A DNA stretch of 64,000 bases. It comes from Symsagittifera roscoffensis (Eukaryota; Xenacoelomorpha; Acoela; Convolutidae). The stretch is from assembly GCF_963678635.1 (NCBI RefSeq), contig NC_087070.1, forward strand, positions 34,971,109 to 35,035,108, in the 5' to 3' direction. The notes below the pieces were generated by a model. That model did not search any database. It worked only from the letters and a program-made list of their open reading frames with translations, and was not told the origin of the DNA. The position numbers and the translations under genes are program-made. This document shows, in pieces, positions 45,010 to 56,118 of the stretch; the first letter of the stretch is position 1; each line of letters opens with the position of its first letter.

Positions 45010-47887
45010 CCCAACCCTAGCTACAACCACGCTCCCCCAAATGCACCCTCACGCTTCCACTGCCCCACACTCACAAAACACAGGAGATTCTTCCACTATA
45101 GAACCTAGAGCAATACAAGACCCATATTCAAACCCCTGTCCAGAACTCATAGAAACCACAAGGAAAATATACACCGAAGTGGTCCACTGGAAACCGCTCA
45201 TTATGATCTTGTCAAAAAATAAAGTTGGTTATAACTTCATTGAAACCCTCAATAGAACTTTGAACAGCCTAATAGAAAACAACGAAAATACCTTCGCAAT
45301 GCACGCAGCAATGATTTTTCCACACTTATTACTGTGCAAAACAAAGGCCGAAATTGATGGATCTTTATCCAAAACAATAGCAAGGCGACTTAAGCAATGG
45401 CAAGACGGAGACCTGGATGGACTATATAATGAAGGAAAGGCGCTGCAAATGCGCTTGTTGAAAGGAAGTAGAAGAAAAACTGAAACTGAAGCACAACAGT
45501 TCAACAAACTAATGAGTACAGGAAAAATATCAAGCGCAATTGCAAAACTAACAGAGACATCTAAAGGCGTTCTTTCGCTCGACGAGATTGTCAAAGGTAA
45601 GACAGTAGAACAGAATCTCATAGAGAAACAACCACCATCTAAACCAATTGATGAGAACTATATTACACCAGTCTCAAACGAAACAATTCCTTTCCATCCA
45701 TCGATATTTGATCAGACAAACGGTCAACATATCAAGAAGGCAGCCATGAGAACGCACGGATCGCATGGACCATTTGGCCTCGAAGCAAATGAATGGAGGA
45801 GACGTATTCTAACACACTTCGGGCAACAATCAGTTGAAATTTCAAAAACAATTGCTAAAATTTCCAAAAATTGGCCACAGAAGAACTAAATCCAGAACTA
45901 ACGGAACCATATAACGCATGCAGATTAATACCCTTAGATAAGAATCCAGGGGTAAGACCCATAGGCACCATAGGCATAGGAGAAGTAATAGGGCGAACAA
46001 TAACTAAATGCCTAAAAAACGAACTCATGTCGCTTGGTTCTACCAACTCTGCATAGGACAAAAATGTGGCATTGAATATGCGATCCACACGCTAAGAGAT
46101 CAATACAGCAAAACTTCCGCGGATGCTGTTCTACTGATAGATGCCGAAAACGCTTTCAACTCGCTGAACCGAAAGCTGGCATTAAAAAACATCGAAAATA
46201 CCTGCCCTTCCCTTTTAACAGCGACTAAGAACTCCTACTCCAATCCATCTAAACTATTCTCTAACAAAAAAACAATCTACTCTCAAGAAGGGACAACCCA
46301 GGGGGATCAACTAGCAATGGCCATGTATGGTCTAGCCATAATGCCCCTCATAAAACTTTTATCAGTAGACGATGTAACCCAGAAATGGTACGCAGACGAC
46401 GGAAACGCAGTCGGTAAATTAATCAATCTACGAACCGTCCTCGATAAAATTTTATCACTGGGTAAATTTTTCGGCTACCACGTGAAAGTATCCAAATGCC
46501 AACTCATTGTCAAGGATAAAAAACTCGGTGAAGCTCAGAAAATCTTCGCAAATACAAAAATCATTATAAAGGCAGGAGCCCGAGTGCTTGGTTCAGTTAT
46601 AGGAACAGAATCTGAATGTAAAAAGTTCCTGGAATTTCAACAGAATGAGCAAATCAAAATTTTGAAAAAACTAACGAAAATCGCTAAAACCTCCCCTCAA
46701 AACGTTTATGCCTGCTATACTAAAGGAGTTCCAGAAAAGCTTTCATTTCTTGCCAGGACAACGTGTAACACTATGGAAAACTTAGAAATATGTGAAAGTA
46801 TTATCAAAGAACAATTATTACCTAACCTAGTCGGAAAAGACACTTTTAACTCCCAATTCCGTGAGATATCTTCCTTACCCCTTAAAATGGGCGGACTTAA
46901 CATCAAGCTGCCATCCGATCATGAAAGCTACCTAGAATGGTCTAAGGAAACATCACTAGTACTGGAATGTCAAGATCCTATTACAGCAGTAACACAGCAA
47001 GAAAAAATATGTACGAAAATCAAAAAAATGAAAACTGATAGAACAAATTGAAAAAAAAAACAAACCTCATTAACTCCTTAAATGAAACAGATAAATACGC
47101 AATCGACCTGGTCTCTGAAAAGGGAGCCTCTAACTGGCTCAATGCTCTACCACTGAGCAGATACAACTTCAACCTGAATAAATCAGAGTTCAGAGATGGT
47201 ATTTATTTAAGATACGGATGGGCACCAACCAAAGCCCCACTCACATGTGCATGTGGTGCTGATTTTAACTTGACACATGCGCTTCACTGTGCAAAGGGTG
47301 GTTACACACACATAAGACACAATGAAATTAGAGACACATTCGCCAACCTCATGAACGAGGTTTGCCATGACGTCGAGATTGAGCCGAAACTTCAGCCGTT
47401 GCAAGGCGAAAGCTTTGTCAACAATTCAACTACAACTGAAGATGAGGCATGACTTGACATTAAGGCAAACGGACTCTGGGGTTCACGATTCAGCCGCGCT
47501 TTCTTTGATGTGAAAATTTTCAACCCCCATGCCAAAACATCGCGAAAACTGCGTAAGGATGCATACAATTACCACGAAACGCTGAAGAACTCCAAATATC
47601 AGCAAAGAATTTTAAACGTAGAGCAGAGTAGCTTCTGCCGGCTAATTTTTGGATGCACCGGTGGCGCTGCTCCAACAGCCACGCGGACGATGCAGCGATT
47701 GGCCGAAAAATTAAGTGAAAAAAGACAAGAAAGCTATCCAGAATCTATAAACTACATAAGAGCTAAAATAAGCTTCGCGCTCCTGAGGAGCTCTATACTT
47801 TGTATAAGGGGGTGCAGATCGCTACGCAAAGTTCAATTAATCGACAACTCCATAAGCGCTATTGTAGAGGAAGGACGGCTAAGATAA
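45010..47887 (+). pseudogene. LINE ORF2, remainder: RT, CCHC knuckle and restriction-like endonuclease (frameshifted)
   Basis: After a Thr/Pro/His-rich linker and a ~290-residue N-terminal region, the reverse transcriptase is recognisable by [21 protein letters not shown] (motif A), TTQGDQLAMAMYGLA (motif B) and YADDGNA (motif C, 46,390). A C-terminal CACG...THALHC knuckle follows (about 47,246-47,290). Then come RHNEIRD, a DEA-LDI acidic motif and FFDVKIFNP, the PD-(D/E)xK nuclease signature of R2-type LINEs. Frame changes occur near 45,880, 46,020 and 47,045, and a TGA replaces the expected Arg codon of DEARLD at 47,450-47,452, so the copy is dead. C-terminal sequence continues to 47,887. 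Confidence 0.8.
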
Positions 47888-48035
47888 ATTAACATTACGA
47901 CGATGCATTTAATGCTGATTTATGACTTCATTGCTGATATATATGCATTTTTATATCGCTGGTATGGCCCTACCCAGCTTGTGCACTTACCGTAACTAAA
48001 CGGAAGGGTCCCTTTTGTAATTTAGTTTTTTTTTA
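47888..48035 (+). other. LINE 3' UTR and T-rich tail
   Basis: About 150 bases after the ORF2 stop, containing 'ctggtatggccctacccagc' and 'cggaagggtcccttttgtaa', ending in a T run. The same 3' end occurs inverted at 48,302-48,435. The two copies share 'tgatatatatgcatttttat' and 'cttgtgcacttaccgtaact' in reverse complement. Confidence 0.75.
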
Positions 48036-48082
48036 AATCAAACTTAAGTCTGGGTGCTTGTTACCCATCACTTCAACATCTG
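48036..48082 (+). repeat. Right direct repeat (47 bp) flanking the LINE
   Basis: Partner of 20,196-20,243: 'aatcaaacttaagtctgggt' onward, with two substitutions and one missing base. It lies directly after the LINE's 3' T run. Confidence 0.65.
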
Positions 48083-48301
48083 CGAATTTTAACCAGTATT
48101 ATTTGTTCCCATTTTCAAATTATTACAAAAAGCGGCCTGAGCAATTGGCGAACTAATTCAGCAATAACAAACATTTTGGTTTTTATACTTCACAAACAAG
48201 ATATTAGTTATGTGAAAAAAATATCAAAACTTTTTCATGTCCTTCGAATCACGACTGAAAGGACTGTAATAAGATAAATATCTTTTAATGCCGTCCGATG
48301 A
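48083..48301. other. Short flank between two tail-to-tail LINE copies
   Basis: About 220 bases of AT-rich sequence without coding capacity or recognisable repeats. It lies between the 3' direct repeat of the first LINE and the 3' terminus of the second. Confidence 0.5.
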
Positions 48302-48435
48302 TTATTAAAACTAAATTACAAAAAGGCCCTTCCGTTTAGTTACGGTAAGTGCACAAGCTGGATAGGGCCATACCAGCGTTATAAAAATGCATATATATCA
48401 GCAAGCTGTATCATTTCATAAATGTCATAAATCAG
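48302..48435 (-). mobile_element. 3' end of a second LINE copy (interrupted by E2)
   Basis: The reverse complement of this stretch matches 47,905-48,030, the 3' UTR of the first LINE, at high identity, including 'gatttatgac', 'tgatatatatgcatttttat' and 'cggaagggcctttttgtaat'. The upstream part of this LINE is not next to it: giant element E2 begins at 48,436, so its 5' portion should lie beyond E2's other end, outside the window. Confidence 0.75.
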
Positions 48436-48984
48436 TGCAACATTCGCCCAAATACTACACACCTATTAACGACTGGCACGCGTCGGTTACCTTAAACCTA
48501 CTCGTTTTTCAGCGTCTTGACCTTGCTAGTTGATTTTCTGGTCTGTCTAGGGCTAAGTAAAAAGTTAATATTTTTAGGCCATCAGTCAAACAATTTTTGA
48601 TCAGCTTTCGTTTACATGCGAACACAACCACATAGCTGGTTCTCGGATCCTCAGACTAAATGATTGCTATTAAAAACACGGCTCGAATATCATATTTTTC
48701 CATATTTTTGGTGACAGATTGACCCTTTCCTCTTTCTAGCTACTCATATTCTAAAATATCAAACAATGCTGGTGTTAATTCAAATGTCTATGGCATCAGA
48801 GTAGCTAAAAAGTCAGTTTATTACAGTCCTTCATCATATACTGTCTCTGGGAGGCCGAGCCTCCGCTTCCGTGATTTTCCTGTAATAACGTTGTTATTAC
48901 TCCCAATTCGTGGCACAGGAGGGTACTGCTCTCTACTCCTTCGCCACTGAAGCCTCCCTTCTCGCTAGTTCCTTCCGCTAAGTG

Positions 48985-49013
48985 TCTTATCGTGCGTGAT
49001 TGTCACGATAAGA
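48985..49013 (-). repeat. Perfect 10-bp hairpin near the presumed E2 RNA start
   Basis: TCTTATCGTG (48,985-48,994) and CACGATAAGA (49,004-49,013) pair perfectly across a 9-base loop. Two more perfect hairpins follow in the transcript direction: GTAATAAC/GTTATTAC at 48,882-48,900 and GAGGC/GCCTC at 48,851-48,863. Confidence 0.65.
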
Positions 49014-49020
49014 GGCTTCG

Positions 49021-49029
49021 TTTTTATAT
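49021..49029 (-). promoter_or_regulatory. TATA-like box in the E2 LTR
   Basis: The minus strand reads 'gatataaaaacg' here, inside the LTR and about 245 bases from its start. Transcription would be expected to begin some 25-35 bases further on, i.e. near 48,990, exactly at the hairpin listed next. E1's 3' LTR has no equally clear box. Confidence 0.5.
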
Positions 49030-49271
49030 CGTTATCGTCCGTCTATCTATCGCTAATTCGGTGGTTGTTCTGATTTTTGTCCATTTTTGGCTCAAAATGG
49101 CCGTCTCTTTTATTTCTCAGAAATATTCGTTCGTCAATCGAAATCTTGCATATTTAAAATTCTCGAAAATTCTGACCCTCCTTTGCATTAAATTTCAACC
49201 ATTAAGGCCTCTATTTCTATTTCTGTGTTGCGTTGGAAAGTTGCGCTGTCCCAGTCTGGCCGAATGGCACA

Positions 49272-50036
49272 TACTCCCCGGACAGTCCCCATCAATGTCC
49301 CTATTGATCGCATAACACCGGGTTATCGTCAAGTAGTGTCCCAGTTCTCTATAACCAACTTACAAATCGCATTAGAAAATGAAATTTATCTATTTCAACT
49401 CAACTCACTACGTGTCACAAATGGCATCATACTACATCCCACTGCCTTTCAACATTTTCACAAAATCTGCACCATGAGGAGTGTCCTAGATAACATTTTT
49501 TTTCCGACTACTTACGTCATCTCGTCATAAAGTTTCTTTTCGCTCTCGCTGATTAAAAAGTTGGCACGGCCACGCACCCTTTAAAATTAACCTAATGTCA
49601 CCCACCAAGAATAATCAGTAATTTAAGCTGTCATCCTCAATATCAAAGCTAAGAAACTCTGTGGCTAGAAAAGGTAATGAGATACTCACCATCTTCGAGC
49701 GAACGTACCCAAACCTACCAGATCTTCACACAGTGAACATGTGTCTTACACTGTTTAAAAAGTTCAGTCGTGTTTAAATAGGTAAATATACTCACCTATG
49801 TTCTCCATATATATATATAAATAGCACAACTACTAAAATTTTCATTGCCATTCAACAATTGCAACAATTTCAACAAATTTCAAAGTCTGGTCTGACCAAA
49901 CTAAATCAAAACAAAAAGTTTAACAGTCTCAATAATCTAACTTGGTAAATTGGTATAAGTTTTACTACACAAAGACAATTAAGTTTTTCTCCTTCTCTTT
50001 TTTCACGTTTCACTTTTCTTCCTCGTCACGTCTTCG
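49272..50036 (-). other. E2 3' untranslated region with polypurine tract
   Basis: Minus strand. GGACTGTCCGGGGAGTA lies at 49,288-49,272 next to the LTR, identical to E1. The rest is AT-rich and non-coding, about 750 bases, similar in length to E1's 3' UTR. Confidence 0.7.
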
Positions 50037-52218
50037 TCATTCCATTGCATCTTGTTCTTGCTCTTTGTTCTCACTATCTTCTAGAACCTTCTCCAACATG
50101 TCCATGGAGTTGCGGGCCGTCCCCCAACTCTCCTGCTCTAACAGCCTCGGTTTGTAACAGGGTAGCAAGTCCACATTCACCTTTTGCTCCCGGTTCCTGC
50201 AAAAGCTGTTGTGAAGACACAGGCTCACATTCCGCTCTAGGTCAGCTCGTAAGTCCCCTCTCTTTTCCACTTCAGTAACACAAGGCGCTCCAGCTACTCG
50301 CTTCACTGCCTTGGTAACAGCGTTTCTGTGCGTCAGGAGAGCTCTCTTATAGAATTCCGGTCCTATATCTAGCTGGAAGGATTGATATGCTTTCGTGTTC
50401 CTAGACATACGACGTTTTGCTCGTTCAAACATCCATGATGTCATCGCTGCACGGTACCAAGGCATCAACCTGGTTCTGAAAAGATCTAAGTCGTGGTTTA
50501 CTTTCACGTTGCTTAGTTGCTCAGATGTCGGCATGGCCGTCTCCTGTTCACTTGTGCCTGTGTTAGCTTCTAACCATCTCACTGCCAGCATGGCACTAAC
50601 CACCACGATTGACACTTGTTGATTTTGGTCGGGCAACCCCGTGGAGTACAACTCCTCCACATCCCACGCTAACACCAGATTCCCGCGTTTGGGTTACCAT
50701 AACGTCTGCGCCAGGCAGTGACAAGGAAACTCCCCATGGGTCATCAGTATGTTCCTTCGGGTCCTATACCCTGAGGCTCCCACCAACGGTTACACTACCA
50801 TCATGATCCTGTTTACATCGTCCTTTTCTTCTATGGTGGGGAATTCAGTGGGTAACGCTCCACTCGCTTTCTGCGTCTGGAATTCGCTCACATTGCCCTC
50901 GTTCAATCTCATGAACTCTTCACCCACTACGTCCTGCAACTCGCCGTCAGATCTCTTCGGTACGCCCCGAATGATCTTCTTCAGTAAATTGTATGACCTT
51001 TCTGTTATCCTGGCCAACCTCACGCACTTTGGCACAGAGAACAGTTGGTCGACCAACACCTGCTGTGTCCTCGCGTCCATCACCACCATGTGCATAGGGT
51101 ACCTACTATTGCAATATGGTGCGGAGCTCAAACCCACCAGATATTTCGAACCAGTAGGTCTATGATAGGCCTCACTGTCCTTCAAATTCATTTCGTTTTC
51201 CAGAGCTTCTCGCCAGCCTCCAATCTTTTGCTCTGTCTGCAGCGCTCCAGGGAACACTTCCACACTAAGGGACGTCACTAGCCCATGGACACGCTCTAGG
51301 CGTTCCAGTGATTATATAGAGCTCGTCATGCTGCAAAATCCCAAGGCAGTGATAAAGTTCACCTCCGTTAATCCATGACAGTCCGCGATCAACTCCATTC
51401 CACTCTTGTCCGACATGCTCAACCTCCCATACAGTTGCGCCAGTAGGCAATGCCCCGAATTGCACACATGTCCGTCCATTCCGCTACTGTGGGCTAGACA
51501 GGTACCCTGTCTCAACCAATCACTCGATGGATTTCCCTCGGATAGTTCCGTGGATGAGTTGTTCTTCTATTTCGTTATTCTCAGGGGCAGCAGATGGTGT
51601 ATCATGGCCAGATTCATGAGCTCCCACATGGTTACTAAGCTGGTTTTCAAGGGACCGTCCCAAGAACCACAATCAAAACTCACTTGCCCCTTTAGCTCGG
51701 GAACCGAGGGTTGGACCACTCATTCTTCCAGAACAATTCCCAGCCTGGGTTGTTCCATCATCAACATGCCAATTTCCTTGACCCGCTCAACCCAAAAATC
51801 AAGTACTACAACTTGCTCATAGTCGAAGAACGCTTCCCTGGCTTCCTCATTCACGAAGGGATTATACGCCATCCCTGGTATGTCAGACACATATTGGAAC
51901 GACTTCAACTTTCCCAGTGTTGCATAGTCTTTCTGTCCCCTGACTGCTTCAATTAACTCCCGGCTCACTTTCAACTCTTTGTTGGAATACCTTCTCACTT
52001 CTTCCAACCAGCGATAGCTCTCCATGTCGTTCGACTCCTTATTTGGTATGGCCAGCGACATGTCCTGATACAGCTCCAGGGGTGCCCTCAGAAAGTTTCG
52101 TTCACAATCAACTCCCCCTTGCCGAATGGTTTTTATGCATTCTCCCAACAGAGGAGTGGGGATACGATCCACCACGAACCTCACGAAGCAAAGGGCATCT
52201 TTACGTTTAGCCCAGGCT
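50037..52218 (-). pseudogene. E2 accessory region, C-terminal part (unknown function)
   Basis: Counterpart of E1 about 40,900-43,284. Shared islands include LAWDVEELYSTGLPD, MPWYRAAMTSWMFE, THRNAVTKAVKRVAG, LCLHNSFCRNRE and SVEVFPGALQTEQK. It runs up to the left edge of the tandem duplication. No known domain. Broken fossil. Confidence 0.7.
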
Positions 52219-55200
52219 AACGCCGAATCGTCTCTAGAAATCAATACCCGCAGGGCTTCCATCAATTCCAGTTCCTGTTCCTTTGATTTCGAGTCGTTGT
52301 TGGCCACATATTCTGACTTCTTGACTCCCATCAAACGCCAGGCCAGTCGCACCTGCAAGTCAGTTTTTGCAAACGGATAGGCCAGGTATGCTGCCACCGT
52401 CGCAGGTGCATTCATCGTCTCGTCGAAGTATCTTTAGAGGGCCGCCCTCCAAGATATTTCTAGCAGTTTTTCCAGCCCGCTTTCGTTTGCCTCCGAGGAC
52501 ATCACCGTGCCGTATTTTTTCCAATTCAAGTTAGAATTCGCCGTCAGCTCCTTCAGATACTCCTGCATGGCTTGCTTCTCGTTCCAGGCCATCAGGTGCC
52601 CTCTCGCGGAATTCCTCGCCTTAAGCATCTCCACATAACCCCCTGCCGGATCTCCCACATGGAATGAGTCTGGCACCGTGATCCGACTATACTCTACCAC
52701 GTCGAGTTGTCCCTCCAGCTACATCCAGGCCATGTTGGTTCGCGAGGGCTTGTAATCATCAAGTCCTCCAGATCCACACTGACTGATGACTTCCATTTCT
52801 AGCTTAGTATCCGCCAAAGTCCGTGCATTTTTCTTCGACCTTGTTGCCGTTGTGGTCAAACCTGCCAGTAGCATCGGGGGTATCAGGTTCTCTTTTTCTC
52901 CCCCGGCCAGCGTCGCATCATCACCTTGCCCATTCTCACTCGGTCGAGCTGCTCTGGCCAACGAGGCCACTACTGCACAAGCTTTCGACTTTACCACTTT
53001 TTGATTCACGGTCTTGCTTTCTGTTTTCCGTTTCAACCGTTTCAGCCCTTTCTTGGCTCGCCCAACGCGTAATTTTCTCGTGATCTACTGATCATCAGCA
53101 CTGTCCTCTGTGACTGACTCGGTCAGAACATCAGACTCAAAGGAGCTCATTAGCTTCTCTAGAACCTCGCGCATGATGGGTTGGTTTAACCCCACCTTCA
53201 ATACGGACTGCGTCCCGTACCTGCGTATCACGTCTCACGTCCTCTCCATGAAGATCACTCGGCTCCAGGTCACTCCTGTCTTGCGTTCAAGTTCGCTCTG
53301 GTATCTCTCCCATTCCTCTTCAGGTAGCGTGCTCAGGAAGGATACCCTCATGGTCTCTTCAATTCTCCTCCTCCTTGGTGATTCATGGAGCAGTTTCTGT
53401 AGGTCCCTACTCCAGTGGCCCATTGCCAGGCTTATTGGATCCACTGGGGATAAGCTAGCCGGCGCCTCCTTCGTAGGGGACATGAAAGACGATGGTGTCA
53501 TCAGCAATAGACTCCCACCGACTTCCTCGTCGTCGTCTTCACTAAACTGTTATTCCAGCAAGTCTCTCTCCAATGCTCCTAGATCCAATCCATCCGACTT
53601 CTCTCCCTTTCCCTTCATGTGATCGTCGTCCTAATCCATCAGTTCATCATCAATCGTGTCTGGTTTTGGTCCAGGTCCCGAAGGGCCTTATCGCATATCC
53701 ATGCCCGCGTCCGGCCGCGCCGGTACGGTCAGATCCTCTGCGTGATAGAATATCTCGTCATTCACCAGGAATTCAACCGACTCATCGCCACATGGCGCCA
53801 GATCATCAATCTTTATGTACGTGCCTCCTCTGCACTCCTTTACCACTTCCAATATTACCACTTTTACTTCTCCTGACCACTTCAATCGTGACAAATCATC
53901 TGCGGGTGTCTACACATCAATCCACACGTCAACCGGTACCTCTGGTCTCCTGGAAGGTGGTGCCTTGATCTTCTTCCGGCTCCAAGCGTCAGGAAATGTG
54001 AAGTCGAACGTGTGGCCGCAACGTTCCAACTGATGAAGCGCGGCTCCATCTCTCCACTACATTTCAGCATTCTCTCTTCCGCATCACGAGCCGCTCCGAT
54101 GCGAGGGGCAATGGCAGGAGACGTGACTCCCAACAACATCCTCCTTATCGGTGGGTATCCGGGGCTTTGGTCCGGCAGCGGCCTGGAACCGGAAAGCCAC
54201 GCTTGCTGGTTCTCTTTGACGTGTGCATATGCTTCCGGCCAAAGTGGGACCCGCATCGCCTCTCTTGAATCCTTCACCACTGGTCGCAGATTCCAAAGCT
54301 TCGGATTAAACTGGACATGGGAAAGGTCCTCTCGTCCCATTCGACACTTGAAATTGTTGCTGAAGTCCATCAACATCCAACCCGGCTCCGCTATTCTTCC
54401 GAATAACCTGTCGCGGCTAGCCAACTCTCTCAGCTCCTTCTGTTGCACCCAATTCAGCACGGAACAATCCACAACCGAGACTAAGTTGACATAAAACACC
54501 GAGTTCCTGTATGCCTTCACTTGTACGTCCGGGAACACAAATGACATCACGGGTCCGTATACCACCGTAACGAAATCCCTTAGTCCATGGACTAGAGCCA
54601 GCGGATCGATCCGCATCATCACGGCCAGATCTGTCAGCAAGGGCATACCACAATACTGCTTGCATTCACTCGCTCCCGTTGCCACCTTATCTTCTCCTGT
54701 GATACCCCCATTCTGTTGCAGGAGATTTTGGACCAAGAGGATCCTCCTATCATTCATCTTCCTGAACGAGGCCGTTTCCAACTGCGCGTTGGATTCACGA
54801 CTCGCCCCTGAAATTTTTCGGGGTAGGGTAATAGCATGAGCAAATCGCCCAGCCTACCATACGTCATGGCGATCAGGGTAAGGAGTCAATCAACGCTAAC
54901 GCTTGGGTGAAGAGGTTCCAAACGTCACGTACAGTGCTAATACCAGACCGATCGACAGTTTCCGGATGTCCTTAACAAAGCTCGCGATCAGATTCCGGGA
55001 GGCCCTCGGGTAACACGTTGACAGGAAGGATGGCGTCCATCCCACTCCCATTCCACCCAAGATAGCGTCTGACCGCTCATATTGTGCCCTGGTGGCCAAA
55101 ATATCAGCCTGGAACTTATCCAACGACATCGTGTTCACATCTTGCATTAATTGTAACATCATGCCCCCGGCTAACTCTCTCTCGTTAAACAAGTTTTTCA

Positions 55201-56118
55201 GGTAAGCGTGTATCTCTTTGATTACCGCCGGTGCATGCTTGAACGCGTCTTCTCCCAAGGTACACAATCTTGGTGACAAGTGCAACCATGAGTTGGTGTG
55301 TGGCTTCGTCCGCAAAGCCAATGCCATGATATCCTCTTCCGCCGATGTCATATTTTTTCTGACCGTCCTCCCCTGCTCATTTTCCGCGTGATCCATCTGT
55401 CTGAACCAGAGGTCATTGGCCACCTAGTGTACCAACAAGTGATCATCATCTACCCCTGGCCTCAACTTCAGTAACCTGGCGGAGTTGGACAGCTCCAACC
55501 ACAGGACTTCGTCCAGCACCAACCGAGTTTCGCTGCAACCCTTGAATCCCTGAATGGCATTGGAAATGTCAGCCCAGATGGCAGAAAGCTCCGAGCTGGG
55601 TGGGTAGTAGCTGTTAGGGTCCACCATCCTGTTCGGCGCAGGTATTATCACGCTGAATCGTCCCTCAGCTAGAGTTTTGACCATCGTGTACACAAACAAT
55701 AGGGGTTCTGGCAATGTGGCATACCCCGGTGTCAAAACAAAGATGATCTTCACTACATTCCTGGTGAATTGTCGCTGCACTGATGCCTCCACCTCGGTCA
55801 TGGCTGAGAGCAACGTCATTATAGCTTCTCCTATGACTTCCTTGCTCGGGTCGGGATTGATCCATCCGTCAGACGGGACAACAACCCTCTACTCTGCATG
55901 TGGTCATTTGAGCCGGCAATTACTATCACCTGCGGATCCATGCTGATACTCCTCCGCACGCTTATCGTCATGCCTGCTGATTGCCCCAGTCTAAGTTAGG
56001 CGCTGTCAAGAAGATCACATCCGGCGAAAAGAGAGAACGGGGCGTGTAGAGATCGTCTGAACTGGCAATTATCAGATACTTAGCAGCCTTTATATCCATA
56101 GGATCATAGGCAGCAAAC
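52219..56118 (-). repeat. E2 tandem duplication, copy A (unit 3,897 bp)
   Basis: Direct repeat of 56,116-60,015 with a constant offset of 3,897 bases. Only two differences were noticed over the unit (near 52,925 and 53,279). The junctions share only 'aac'. The unit covers part of the middle and C-terminal accessory region. Such identity means a very recent event or an assembly artefact. Confidence 0.85.

Larger units (their letters stand above)
20244..48035 (+). mobile_element. LINE with SGNH ORF1 and PHD-RT-CCHC-RLE ORF2 (about 4.0 kb), interrupted by LTR element E1
   Basis: Outside the 23.8-kb insert (21,231-45,009) the LINE is about 4.0 kb. It has a ~230-bp 5' UTR, ORF1 with an SGNH hydrolase fold, ORF2 starting with a PHD finger and, beyond the insert, a reverse transcriptase, a CCHC knuckle and a PD-(D/E)xK nuclease, then a ~150-bp 3' UTR ending 'gtaatttagttttttttt'. 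The nuclease type groups it with R2/NeSL/CRE-like site-preferring LINEs rather than APE-type LINEs. However, an SGNH ORF1 and PHD finger are better known from CR1/L2-like LINEs, so the combination is unusual. The ORF2 frame is continuous across the insertion point but carries three frameshifts and one stop further on, so the copy is inactive. Confidence 0.8.
48436..49271 (-). repeat. E2 3' LTR (836 bp)
   Basis: On the minus strand it begins TGTGCCATTCGGCCAGA after the same polypurine 17-mer as in E1 and ends GGGCGAATGTTGCA. It shares 'acggccattttg' and a 'gaggaaagggt'-type phrase with E1's 3' LTR but is otherwise well diverged. A TATAAAA-like box and three perfect short hairpins lie in its middle. 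Confidence 0.85.

Noticed and set aside
45010-47887. DIRS-like or Penelope-like reverse transcriptase
   Set aside because: No tyrosine recombinase or GIY-YIG domain; the C-terminal CCHC plus PD-(D/E)xK nuclease identifies a LINE with restriction-like endonuclease.
53110-53622. Plus-strand frames across 50,000-64,000 (several over 100 codons)
   Set aside because: They are antisense shadows of E2's minus-strand coding region; the conserved islands shared with E1 are all on the minus strand.
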